Source: Blautia wexlerae (lineage in GTDB: Bacteria; Bacillota; Clostridia; Lachnospirales; Lachnospiraceae). Taken from it: a DNA stretch of 44,796 bases. This document shows, one piece after another, positions 7,733 to 15,837 of the stretch. The number at the start of each line of letters is the position of its first letter. The stretch's first letter is position 1. The notes beneath the pieces are model-generated. The model was not told the origin of the DNA. It saw nothing but the letters and a program-made list of their open reading frames with translations, and did not search any database. A program made the translations under genes and the position numbers. The stretch lies in assembly GCF_013300825.1 (NCBI RefSeq), contig NZ_JAAIMY010000026.1, forward strand, positions 1-44,796, given 5' to 3'.

Positions 7733-8833
7733 TTATACCCGTTTATACTTATTTACAATCTCTTTCATCCGGGAAAGTTTTTCTTCCATGTCTTTCACCA
7801 GTTTAAACTGTGTTCTGCAGCGATCCAGATTATGTCCCTCTCTGTGAATCTTGAAATAATGATCTCCCTCCAGATAGTCTGTGAGAAAACGCATTCCACA
7901 TTCAAATGTCATAAGAATTGCTCCCATGGGAAGCATATCCAGTTCTGTCTCAGTCAGTGCACCGCCACAGCCTTCAATGAAACCTTTGACATAAACTTCA
8001 TACAAGTGAAGATCACAGGACACCTTCGTCAGGTCTTTCTCATCCTCTGCTCCGGTACTTGCGCCAAAGCGGATAGAATCACCGAAATCATTTACGGAAA
8101 GTCCCGGCATTACAGTATCAAGATCAATCACACAGATGGCTTTTCCCGTTGCATTATCAATCATAATGTTATTCAGCTTGGTATCATTATGCGTAACACG
8201 CAACGGCAGCTTTCCCTGATCCTGCATATCGCACAGGACATGTGCCAGTTCTGTGCGGTCCAGCACAAACTGAATCTCTTTTTCCACATCTGCTACTCTG
8301 TGGCATACGTCTTTCTCCACAGCAGTTTTAAACTTCTCCAGCCTGTCCACCGTATTATGAAAATTTACGATAGTCTCATGAAGAGTTTCTGCCGGATAGT
8401 CTGCAAGCAGCCTCTGGAAATGTCCGAAAGCAACTGCACTCTGGTAAAAATCTTCCTCATCTTTTACCATGTCATAGCATGTGGCATCTTCAATGAACAA
8501 ATATACTCTCCAGTATTCCCCGTCCTCATCTACATAATAAGGAAGTCCATCCTTTGTCATCACAAGATTCAGAGTCTCTCTCTCCACATCTCCACCGTTT
8601 TCCTGGATCTTTTTCTTCAGCCAGGCAGTAACACCGCTGACATTCTCCATCAGTTCCACAGGTTTGGTAAAAATACTCTTGTTCATTTTCTGAAGAATAT
8701 AATGTTTGCCTGTATCATAAGTCAGGCGGTAAGTATCATTGATATGTCCGCTTCCATAAGGAACACATTCTGTCAGATTATCTTCCAGAACAAATGCACT
8801 GGTGATATTCTTTATTTCCCGGTTAATTTCCAC
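7733..8833 (-). CDS. nahK: N-acetylhexosamine 1-kinase
   Basis: A 366-residue kinase of the aminoglycoside-phosphotransferase fold that closely follows the layout of bifidobacterial NahK/LnpB. It shares the PYGSGHINDTY start, YILQKMN, the catalytic THNDTKLNN loop, the metal-binding DLDTVMPG, FGDSIRFGAST and ECGMRFLTDYLEGD. NahK phosphorylates GlcNAc or GalNAc at C1. Translation begins at GTG, with GGGAGG lying inside the last codons of the upstream nucleotidyltransferase gene; the gap is only four bases, so the two are coupled. The product would feed the neighbouring nucleotidyltransferase and GalE. Confidence 0.92.
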   Translation of the reverse strand: MEINREIKNITSAFVLEDNLTECVPYGSGHINDTYRLTYDTGKHYILQKMNKSIFTKPVELMENVSGVTAWLKKKIQENGGDVERETLNLVMTKDGLPYYVDEDGEYWRVYLFIEDATCYDMVKDEEDFYQSAVAFGHFQRLLADYPAETLHETIVNFHNTVDRLEKFKTAVEKDVCHRVADVEKEIQFVLDRTELAHVLCDMQDQGKLPLRVTHNDTKLNNIMIDNATGKAICVIDLDTVMPGLSVNDFGDSIRFGASTGAEDEKDLTKVSCDLHLYEVYVKGFIEGCGGALTETELDMLPMGAILMTFECGMRFLTDYLEGDHYFKIHREGHNLDRCRTQFKLVKDMEEKLSRMKEIVNKYKRV

Positions 8834-8837
8834 TCAA

Positions 8838-9764
8838 TTATTCCTCCCATAATTTCTGTGGATACAGCCCTCCATCTTTTAAATTCTGAATGGCAGCTAC
8901 TACCACAGGTTTATCTTCTTTGTAGGTTACGCCATACCATTTATCCATAGATTTCAGAACTTTTACAGTTGCTCTCTTCTCACCGAGAAGTTCATCTACT
9001 ACAAATGGCAGGAAATATTCGCATTTCAGCGGGTTTACTTTCAGATTCTCATCCAGGAATTTAGGGAATCTGTCTTTCAGCTCTTTCAGAATGCTTGCTG
9101 AAAATCCCCACATATTCATGGATACTGTACTGCCTTCCGGAAGCATGGTCCATGTTTTTCCATCGTCTTCTGTATAAGCTGTGCCGCCGTCATGCTTTTC
9201 GATATGGGTACGTTCGTTGATCTTAAGAAGATGTCCTTCTTCGTCTGTCACGCACACACCTCTTGCCACATGGCCATTCTCTGTCAAAGTATTCTCCAGT
9301 TTATAGCCGACCATCATATATCTGTAAATATCTGCAGTATCTTCATTCTCTGTCAGGAAATCATATGCCATCTTAAATGCATGGCTTCCATAATAGTCAT
9401 CTGCATTGATCACAACGAATGGTCCGTCGATTTCATTGATGCAGCTTAATACGGCATGTCCGGTTCCCCATGGTTTCACACGTCCTTCCGGTACTTCATA
9501 GCCTTCCGGAATATTGTGAAGATCCTGGAAAACATATGATACTTCTAACTGATTGCTGAGACGGTCACCGATGGCGCTTCTGAAGTCTGCTTCATTTTCT
9601 TTTTTAATAATAAATACTACTTTCCGGAATCCGGCCTGTACTGCATCATAAATGGAGAAATCCATGATGATGTGTCCCTCTTTGTCCACCGGATCAATCT
9701 GTTTCAGACCGCCGTAACGGCTTCCCATACCTGCTGCCATAACTACTAATACTGGTTTCTTCAT
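8838..9764 (-). CDS. Sugar-1-phosphate nucleotidyltransferase
   Basis: A 308-residue GT-A-fold nucleotidyltransferase. The N-terminal signature VMAAGMGSRYGGLKQ binds the nucleotide, VINADDYYG is the metal-binding Asp motif, and PWGTGHAVL follows the expected active-site order. It is coupled to nahK, so it most likely converts GlcNAc/GalNAc-1-phosphate to the UDP-sugar. This is the role played in the bifidobacterial lacto-N-biose operon by a different enzyme, a galT-like uridylyltransferase (LnpC). Substrate is inferred from context. Confidence 0.85.
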   Translation of the reverse strand: MKKPVLVVMAAGMGSRYGGLKQIDPVDKEGHIIMDFSIYDAVQAGFRKVVFIIKKENEADFRSAIGDRLSNQLEVSYVFQDLHNIPEGYEVPEGRVKPWGTGHAVLSCINEIDGPFVVINADDYYGSHAFKMAYDFLTENEDTADIYRYMMVGYKLENTLTENGHVARGVCVTDEEGHLLKINERTHIEKHDGGTAYTEDDGKTWTMLPEGSTVSMNMWGFSASILKELKDRFPKFLDENLKVNPLKCEYFLPFVVDELLGEKRATVKVLKSMDKWYGVTYKEDKPVVVAAIQNLKDGGLYPQKLWEE

Positions 9765-9832
9765 AATTTTTTTCCTCTTTTCTTTAAATGTTTTTCGTTA
9801 CTCTCAGATTGCCTGGTAACTTTTTTACATTC

Positions 9833-9861
9833 ATCTTATCATACTATGATTTTGAGGTCAA
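9833..9861 (-). promoter_or_regulatory. Predicted internal promoter for the nucleotidyltransferase-nahK pair
   Basis: On the minus strand TTGACC (9856-9861) and TAAGAT (9833-9838) are 17 bases apart. It lies in the 161-base gap between the second permease and the nucleotidyltransferase, so these enzymes can be expressed without the transporter. Confidence 0.5.
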
Positions 9862-9925
9862 AACGTGTTACATAATACCTTTCGCAATCACAAACAATTG
9901 CTATTGTCCTACTGTCCTTCTATTC

Positions 9926-10804
9926 TTATCCCTTAATACCACCGGTAACACCACCGATGATCTTCTCTGACAGGAAAATATACAGAATAAATGTCGGCAG
10001 GAATACAATGATCACTGCTGCAAACATTCCGGCCCAGTCACCTGTATATTTCATGGAGTTGATCATTCCATAAAGTCCAGGTGCAACAGGTTTCAGCTTG
10101 TCCGAGCTTGCGAAGATCAATGACAGGAAATATTCATTCCAGATATTAATAAAATTAAAGATTGTTACCGTTACGATTCCTGACTGCGCCATAGGGAACA
10201 TGATTTTCCAGAAAGTACGCATGGGAGGGCATCCGTCGATCGCTGCCGCTTCCTCATAAGTTCTGGAAATATTACTGAAGAAGGTAAGCAGGAAAATTGT
10301 TGTATAAGGTACATTAATTCCTACATATAATATAATCAATACGGTTCTTCCTGCTGCTACATTATTCAGAATTCCCATACCGGAAATAATACTGAAAAGT
10401 GGAAGAACGACCATGATCGCCGGAACACCCATGGCAGATACGAAGCTGGTCTGGATAAATTTATTTGCAATAAAATCAAATCTGGACAGTACATAAGCTG
10501 CCGGTGCGCACACCAAAATCAGAATTGTGCAGGAAATCACAGAATAGATCAGTGAGTTTCCGAAGAAGCCGGCAACTCCGGCACCATTCCACGCTTTTGC
10601 GTAGTTTTCAAAATGTAACCCGGACTCAAACTTCAGGGCTTTTCCCTGGAAGATCTCTGCTGTTGTGGAAAAACTCGCCCCGAATACCCATCCCAGAAGC
10701 GCAATGGTAAAGATTACCCAGAGCAGCAGGATGATGTATCCCGGCAGGAGTTTGACTTCTCTTTTCAGATTAAAGGGTCTGCGTGCCTCTTTTTCTTTTG
10801 CCAT
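9926..10804 (-). CDS. Sugar ABC transporter permease (MalG-type)
   Basis: A 292-residue inner-membrane permease of the CUT1 family with about six membrane segments. The EAAAIDGCPPMRTFWKIMFPM stretch is the conserved EAA loop that contacts the ATPase. An AAGGAGGG site before the ATG lies 13 bases after the upstream permease gene. No dedicated ATPase is present in the locus, so a shared MsmX-type ATPase elsewhere is expected, as is common for CUT1 systems in Firmicutes. The transported sugar is probably an amino-sugar-containing oligosaccharide, judged from nahK next door. Confidence 0.92.
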   Translation of the reverse strand: MAKEKEARRPFNLKREVKLLPGYIILLLWVIFTIALLGWVFGASFSTTAEIFQGKALKFESGLHFENYAKAWNGAGVAGFFGNSLIYSVISCTILILVCAPAAYVLSRFDFIANKFIQTSFVSAMGVPAIMVVLPLFSIISGMGILNNVAAGRTVLIILYVGINVPYTTIFLLTFFSNISRTYEEAAAIDGCPPMRTFWKIMFPMAQSGIVTVTIFNFINIWNEYFLSLIFASSDKLKPVAPGLYGMINSMKYTGDWAGMFAAVIIVFLPTFILYIFLSEKIIGGVTGGIKG

Positions 10805-10817
10805 TTCTCATCCCTCC

Positions 10818-11723
10818 TTAGAATTCCAGATCATCATCTTTGATCACTCTGTTACAGATTGTAAATACAATGACTACGCAGACACTGAGCAGTACACCGA
10901 TGGCAGCTCCCAGACCTGCATTTCGTTCTGTAACTGTATTGCCGCCGCCAAAAATCTGCATATACATATAAACATAAGGGGTAATTGTCTGTGTGTCTGC
11001 AGTTACTGTGGAGAAAAGCTGTGACCATACAAAAAAGCCTACACTGCTTACAGACCACATGGTAATGTTTGTCTTAAATACTCCCTTTAACAATGGAAGT
11101 GTCATGTAACGGAACTGTGCCGGTTTGGTCGCTCCGTCAATGGTTGCCGCCTCATAATATTCGGGACTGATACGCTCAATACCGCTGAGCCAGATCAGCA
11201 TATGGTATCCAACCATGCCGAAACAATATGCAAACAACAGTGCCCAGAATTTGTGGTCATTATCCAGGAACTGGATCTTTGCCAGATTGTCCAGATGCAG
11301 TGCTGTAAAAAGATCCTTCAACAAGCCATATCTTGGACTGTATACATACTGCAGCCACATAGTTGCAAGCGCTACTGCACTGACAATATTTGGCATATAA
11401 ATGATCGCGCGGAAAAATTTCTTTCCTCTGATTCCACTGGTAAGAATAACTGCAAATAAAAGAGACAGGCTCATTACCACCAGACCGCCGATCAGCCAGA
11501 TACGAAACAGGTTAAAAAATGAAGTCTTAAATAAGCTGGTACTCATCAGCTTTGTATAGTTGCCAAATCCTACAAATTTCCATAAATCCATGGAATCTGT
11601 AACTCCGTCGATCTTGAAAAAGCTCATGATCACTGTTCTGATGATTGGATAAAGAAAGATTCCCAGAAACAGCAGAACTGCCGGAGTCAGAAATACAACG
11701 ATCATCGTTTTATTCTTCTTCAA
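10818..11723 (-). CDS. Sugar ABC transporter permease (MalF/UgpA-type)
   Basis: The partner CUT1 permease, 301 residues. The longer open frame to 11795 is not used: AAAGGAGGT lies six bases before a TTG at 11723, giving MKKNKTMIVVFLTPA, a normal permease start. There are six predicted membrane segments. The EAA loop reads YYEAATIDGATKPAQFRYMT, followed by LP. It is cotranscribed with the downstream permease. A structured repeat separates it from the upstream binding-protein gene. Confidence 0.9.
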   Translation of the reverse strand: MKKNKTMIVVFLTPAVLLFLGIFLYPIIRTVIMSFFKIDGVTDSMDLWKFVGFGNYTKLMSTSLFKTSFFNLFRIWLIGGLVVMSLSLLFAVILTSGIRGKKFFRAIIYMPNIVSAVALATMWLQYVYSPRYGLLKDLFTALHLDNLAKIQFLDNDHKFWALLFAYCFGMVGYHMLIWLSGIERISPEYYEAATIDGATKPAQFRYMTLPLLKGVFKTNITMWSVSSVGFFVWSQLFSTVTADTQTITPYVYMYMQIFGGGNTVTERNAGLGAAIGVLLSVCVVIVFTICNRVIKDDDLEF

Positions 11724-11792
11724 ATAAATACCTCCTTTGTAAGTTATACCATATCTACGGATTGCTACGCTTCGCTCCCGCAATCCTCCAGC

Positions 11793-11910
11793 CATTCGGA
11801 ATCCGCTGATTTACTTCGTAAATCGCTACTTCCTCATGTCTGGCGGTTTCCAAGTCTAAAAGTCTTATCGTGCAAGCACGAACGACTTTTTGCCTTTGAA
11901 ACCTGGATAT
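11793..11910. repeat. 118-bp structured intergenic repeat, copy 1
   Basis: This segment aligns without length change to 25440-25557 at about 80 percent identity by eye. It contains GATTTAC/GTAAATC and an AAAGTC...TCGTGC-AA-GCACGA...GACTTT nested hairpin followed by T's on the minus strand. It sits between the binding-protein gene and its permeases. There a hairpin would let the binding protein be made in excess by partial termination or mRNA protection. A separate GGATTGC/GCAATCC hairpin precedes it near 11760-11787. Confidence 0.75.
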
Positions 11911-11969
11911 TCAAAAAGACAGATGGCGGCAGCGTAGATACGATGCCACCATCTCTATAAATTCTTTAT

Positions 11970-13220
11970 TTATTTCGCTGCATCCTGCATAGTAGAAACA
12001 AATTCATCTGCTGTAATGGAACCTGCCATTAATTTGATAAAGTTTTCTTTGATAACCGGAGTCATATCTACGTTAGATTCTACACCGCATGCCCATGTGA
12101 AACGGTTTGTGCTCTGCTCAATAACAGGTTTTGCACACTCAACCATTGCCGGCCATTCTGTGTTTGTTGTATCAGCCGGGATACCTACAGTTTCATCTGC
12201 AAGTTTCTGGTCGTATTCACCTTTTGTAAGGAATGTGATCAGATCAAAAGCTTCTTTTGCAAGTTTTGTATCTTTGTTAATACCAAATACCTGTGCACCA
12301 AAGTTGTTTGTTTCGATTCCGTTTGCTCCGTCTGTAAGTGCCGGATATGCGAAGCATCCCCAGTGGAAGTCAGGACCTGCCATCTCTTTTACTTCGTTTG
12401 GTAACCAGGAGCCATTCAGATACATTGCAGCTGTTCCAAGTGCAAGCTCTGTGTTCTGACCTGCAGGCCATACGTTGGAACCAACCATCTCTGAATAATA
12501 TCCGTTAGATGCAAGTTCTTCGATATCCTGTGCCATCTGAAGAACTGCAGGATCATCCCATTCACCTTCAGTTACGATCTCTTTTACTTTATCTTCGCCA
12601 ACCAGTCTTGCAAGATGATATCCGATCACACATGTTGCATAGGCATCATCCATAGTCATTGGTGTGATTCCTGCATCTTTTAATTTCTGGCATACATCTT
12701 TGAATTCATCCCATGTCTTCGGTTCTTCTGTGATTCCTGCCTGCTCAAACAAATCTTTGTTATAGAAGAAAGCAAATACGTTTGGCTGATATGGAATTGT
12801 TTTTAATGTGCCGCCGCCGGCATCACGGCATGCTGCCATCAGACCTGCATTTGCAGTTGCTTCATAGTCATTCTCTTTCGCAAGGTCTTCCAGATCCAGA
12901 AGATATTTGCCATACATTCCGTTTACACGGTCGATATCTTCGTCAAAAATATCAATCTGTGTGCCGCCGTCCAGTGCAGGCTGAAGTGCTTCACGGTTTC
13001 CGGTACGTCCCTTAAACTGAAGGTCTACCTTAACTCCTGTCTGTTCTGTATAAGCGTCAACTGCTTCCTGAATCACCTGTCCCTGTGGCTCTGTAGCTTC
13101 CCACATTGACCAGTAAACTAATGTGTCATCTGCTGCCTGAACAGTGAAAGCCGGTGCTGCAAGTGAACCAACCATAACCGCACATAATGTTGCACTAAGC
13201 ATCTTTTTCTTCATACCCAT
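11970..13220 (-). CDS. Sugar ABC transporter substrate-binding protein
   Basis: A 416-residue extracellular solute-binding protein family 1 member. Residues 1-29 form a signal peptide ending FTVQA, followed by DTLVYWSMWEATEPQ at the start of the mature fold. AAAGGAGG lies nine bases before the first ATG. No lipobox cysteine is visible near the cleavage site, unusual for a Gram-positive binding protein. It starts the operon with two permeases and lies divergent from the AraC-type gene. A paralogue is encoded at 14417-15685. The ligand may be lacto-N-biose, galacto-N-biose or another GlcNAc/GalNAc sugar, by context only. Confidence 0.92.
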   Translation of the reverse strand: MGMKKKMLSATLCAVMVGSLAAPAFTVQAADDTLVYWSMWEATEPQGQVIQEAVDAYTEQTGVKVDLQFKGRTGNREALQPALDGGTQIDIFDEDIDRVNGMYGKYLLDLEDLAKENDYEATANAGLMAACRDAGGGTLKTIPYQPNVFAFFYNKDLFEQAGITEEPKTWDEFKDVCQKLKDAGITPMTMDDAYATCVIGYHLARLVGEDKVKEIVTEGEWDDPAVLQMAQDIEELASNGYYSEMVGSNVWPAGQNTELALGTAAMYLNGSWLPNEVKEMAGPDFHWGCFAYPALTDGANGIETNNFGAQVFGINKDTKLAKEAFDLITFLTKGEYDQKLADETVGIPADTTNTEWPAMVECAKPVIEQSTNRFTWACGVESNVDMTPVIKENFIKLMAGSITADEFVSTMQDAAK

Positions 13221-13285
13221 AACCTTTTTCCTCCTTTGTCGGTTTTGACATTTTGTCTTCTTCTTTTTTCTCTCTTTTCGTTCTT

Positions 13286-13302
13286 TTGTTGAATTTCAAC
13301 AA
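13286..13302. promoter_or_regulatory. Palindromic operator candidate upstream of the binding-protein gene
   Basis: TTGTTGAA and TTCAACAA form a perfect 8-base palindrome around one T, about 66-82 bases before the binding-protein start. It may be a repressor or global-regulator site. Confidence 0.4.
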
Positions 13303-13334
13303 TTATTTCTTTTGGTAGTTCTTATTTTATCATT

Positions 13335-13380
13335 TTTGCACAAATAGTATTTGCACAAACGTCCATTTCTTTTGTACAAA
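13335..13380. promoter_or_regulatory. Triple TTTGCACAAA-like repeats between divergent genes
   Basis: TTTGCACAAA occurs at 13335-13344 and 13350-13359, and TTTGTACAAA at 13371-13380. The first two are 15 bases apart, start to start, and the third 21, that is one and a half to two helical turns. Repeated half-sites between a sugar operon and its divergent AraC gene are the usual form of AraC-family binding sites. Confidence 0.5.
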
Positions 13381-13476
13381 AATTCATTTTCAACTGGTTT
13401 TTCATCTGTTTTTGTTGTATACTTATACACAACAACCATATTGCAGTTTTCGGACAGGCTAAGGGAGGTGGCAGTA

Positions 13477-14376
13477 ATGGCTTTTGAGAGTATGTATCTG
13501 GAAGAAGATATTCATATTGACCGGATTTATACAATCCACTATTTTGAATACAAAAGCGATTTTCACTTTGCAGGAGAACGCCATAATTTCTGGGAATTTC
13601 AATGTGTAGATAAGGGAAAGGCAGAAATAGAGACAGATAACGGTATCTACCATCTGACAAGCGGACAGCTCATCTTTCACAGACCAAATGAATTTCATAA
13701 TCTTATTGCCATAGGAAATACCGCACCTAATATTGTGGTAGTTTCTTTTGAATGCGATTCTCCATGTATGAAATTTTTCGAGAAAAAATTGCTGAAACTT
13801 TCTGATCCTGAGAGAAATCTCATGGGAATGCTGATTGCCGAGGCACGCCGCTGTATCAAAACCCCTCTGGATGATCCTTATACAGAAAAGATGGAAAAGA
13901 AAGAAGATTTTTTGTTTGGTTCTCAGCAGCTTATCCGTATTTACCTTGAGCAGATGCTGATCTACATGATCCGGAGAAATTCTTCTCCTCCCATGACTGT
14001 ACCTGTCAGCCAATTTGTGAATCTGAAACATAATTCCGCTGTCTATAAGCGTGTCATTGCTTATATGGAAGACCACATCCGGGAAAATATTACACTCTGC
14101 GATCTGTGCCATGACAATATGATCGGACGCTCCCAGCTTCAGAAAATATTTCAGGAACAGCATCAGTGCGGCGCCATGGATTTCTTTTCCCGGTTAAAAA
14201 TCGCCTATGCCAGACAGCTGATCCGCGAGAACCAGATGAACTTCACACAGATTTCGGAATTTCTGGGATACTCTTCCATCCATTACTTTTCCAGACAGTT
14301 TAAAAAAATTTCCGGAATGACACCCACAGAATATATCACATCAATAAAGGCGCTCTCAGAACGAGAGCGCCAGTAA
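13477..14376 (+). CDS. AraC-family transcriptional regulator
   Basis: A 299-residue regulator with an N-terminal cupin sugar-sensing domain (FWEFQCVDKGKAEIET, then HLTSGQLIFHRPNEFHN) and a C-terminal double helix-turn-helix (ITLCDLCHDNMIGRSQLQK, then FTQISEFLGYSSIHYFSRQFK). The start was moved from an upstream ATG at 13351 to 13477, where AAGGGAGGTG precedes an ATG and the cupin begins. It is divergent from the sugar transporter operon and convergent with the second binding-protein gene, so it most likely activates one or both in response to the sugar. A terminator for the opposing gene is embedded in its last codons. Confidence 0.92.
   Translation: MAFESMYLEEDIHIDRIYTIHYFEYKSDFHFAGERHNFWEFQCVDKGKAEIETDNGIYHLTSGQLIFHRPNEFHNLIAIGNTAPNIVVVSFECDSPCMKFFEKKLLKLSDPERNLMGMLIAEARRCIKTPLDDPYTEKMEKKEDFLFGSQQLIRIYLEQMLIYMIRRNSSPPMTVPVSQFVNLKHNSAVYKRVIAYMEDHIRENITLCDLCHDNMIGRSQLQKIFQEQHQCGAMDFFSRLKIAYARQLIRENQMNFTQISEFLGYSSIHYFSRQFKKISGMTPTEYITSIKALSERERQ
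14349..14371 (-). terminator. Terminator for the second binding-protein gene, inside araC-type codons
   Basis: GGCGCTCTC (14349-14357) pairs perfectly with GAGAGCGCC (14363-14371). On the minus strand it is followed by TTTATT. It lies within the last codons of the plus-strand regulator. Confidence 0.65.
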
Positions 14377-14416
14377 TACCAGACCAATATTTTCATAATG
14401 TTGAACAGCCTTTTTC

Positions 14417-15685
14417 TTATTTCATATTGCTGAGATTCTCTATAAATTCATCCGATGTTTCTTCTAATCTTGTAAGCTTCAGAAGTTCGCTTTGTATCTG
14501 TTCTTTATAATCCGGATCTGCCTCCAGACCTGCAGCCCACATGTACGGCTTTGACATCTCTTTCATATACGGTACTGCATCTGCCAGCACTTCCGGCCAT
14601 TGTGTATTGTCCGTATCTGCCGGAATGGAATTAACCGCATCTGTCATTTTCATATCTGTTTCCCCGGTACAGATGGAATATGCAAAGTCAAAAGCTTCCT
14701 GCTTCATCTGCGAATCCTTTGTGACTCCAAATCCCTGTGCTCCCACCATAACACCTTCTGTGCCGTCTGTTCCGGCCTTTACTGCAGGCCATGGAAAAAA
14801 TCCCCAGGAATCATCAGATTCTGTAGCTTCTGTCACTTCATTCGGAACCCAGGAGCCTTGCAGCACCATGACTGCCTCGCCATCTCCCACTTCATCCTGA
14901 CCTTCCGGATGCTGTGCCGGTGCACTCTGACTCATATATCCCGCAAAAAACAAAATTCTGATATCATCTGCCGCCTCTTTTGCCTGTGGAATCTGTGACC
15001 AGGTACAGTTACGGATCAGCTGCTGCACTTTTTCCTGTCCAAGATATCTGGCAAGCTGATATCCATACAGAAGATTCACATACTCTTCATCGCAGGTCAT
15101 GGCACTAAGGCCACTGTCACTGTTTTTAATCTTACGGCATACTCTGATCAATTTCTCCCAGGTATCCGGGATATCCTGTTCTGTAAGTCCAGCCTCTTCC
15201 CATAAATCCTTATTATACCAGACGCCTGTGATATAAGGCTGATACGGCATTGCAAGCAGTTCTCCATTTCCCCAGTTCTTCACCTGCTCCAACAGTACCG
15301 GCATAATATGCTTCTCATAATCCACAGTATCTGCCATTCCTTTTAATTCTGCCAGATAATCCCTGTGTTCCTGAGCCATCCTCTGATAATCATCATCAAA
15401 AAGGTCAATCTGTTCTCCGGCATCCAGGGCAGGTTCTATCAGAGACCGGATTCCTCTGCCCTTCCACTGAATCTCTACAGAAATACCTGTTGCTTCTTCA
15501 TAAGCTTCTGCTGCTTCTCTGATCACATCTGCCTGTGGTTCATCTTCTTCCCACATGGACCAGTATACAATACTCTGTTCCGGAATTTCTGTGATTTCAT
15601 CTGATGCTGATACAGTAACCGCTCCTGTTGCGAACAGCATTGACAAACAGCTCATACCCGCTGCAATGCTTCTCCATTTTTCCAT
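14417..15685 (-). CDS. Second, paralogous sugar-binding protein
   Basis: A 422-residue family 1 solute-binding protein. The first ATG at 15703 overlaps the GGAGGG site, so the ATG at 15685 (MEKWRSIAAG), ten bases after it, is preferred. A signal peptide ends near AVTVSA. The mature region (SIVYWSMWEEDEPQADVI, QIDLFDDDYQRM, LQGSWVPNEV) matches the 11970-13220 protein motif by motif, so the two are duplicates with diverged ligand sites. No permease genes adjoin it; it probably delivers to the same permeases with a different ligand. No lipobox cysteine is seen. Confidence 0.9.
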   Translation of the reverse strand: MEKWRSIAAGMSCLSMLFATGAVTVSASDEITEIPEQSIVYWSMWEEDEPQADVIREAAEAYEEATGISVEIQWKGRGIRSLIEPALDAGEQIDLFDDDYQRMAQEHRDYLAELKGMADTVDYEKHIMPVLLEQVKNWGNGELLAMPYQPYITGVWYNKDLWEEAGLTEQDIPDTWEKLIRVCRKIKNSDSGLSAMTCDEEYVNLLYGYQLARYLGQEKVQQLIRNCTWSQIPQAKEAADDIRILFFAGYMSQSAPAQHPEGQDEVGDGEAVMVLQGSWVPNEVTEATESDDSWGFFPWPAVKAGTDGTEGVMVGAQGFGVTKDSQMKQEAFDFAYSICTGETDMKMTDAVNSIPADTDNTQWPEVLADAVPYMKEMSKPYMWAAGLEADPDYKEQIQSELLKLTRLEETSDEFIENLSNMK

Positions 15686-15837
15686 ACTGAAAATACCCTC
15701 CATTGTCTCTCAGACTTGTCCACATGAATTTATTTTTGTACCTGCCTCTACAGAGGAACTGTCTGACTTTATTTTCTCTAATAATCACTTGTCTGTCAAT
15801 CCCCAAAATTCACCTGAAAGCAATGGAAACAAGAGCT

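Noticed and set aside
7715..8950. A 411-codon plus-strand frame
   Set aside because: It is the antisense shadow of nahK, which has clear kinase motifs and a coupled ribosome site.
11724..11795. N-terminal extension of the first permease
   Set aside because: AAAGGAGGT lies directly before the TTG at 11723, and the extension is encoded by sequence next to the intergenic repeat.
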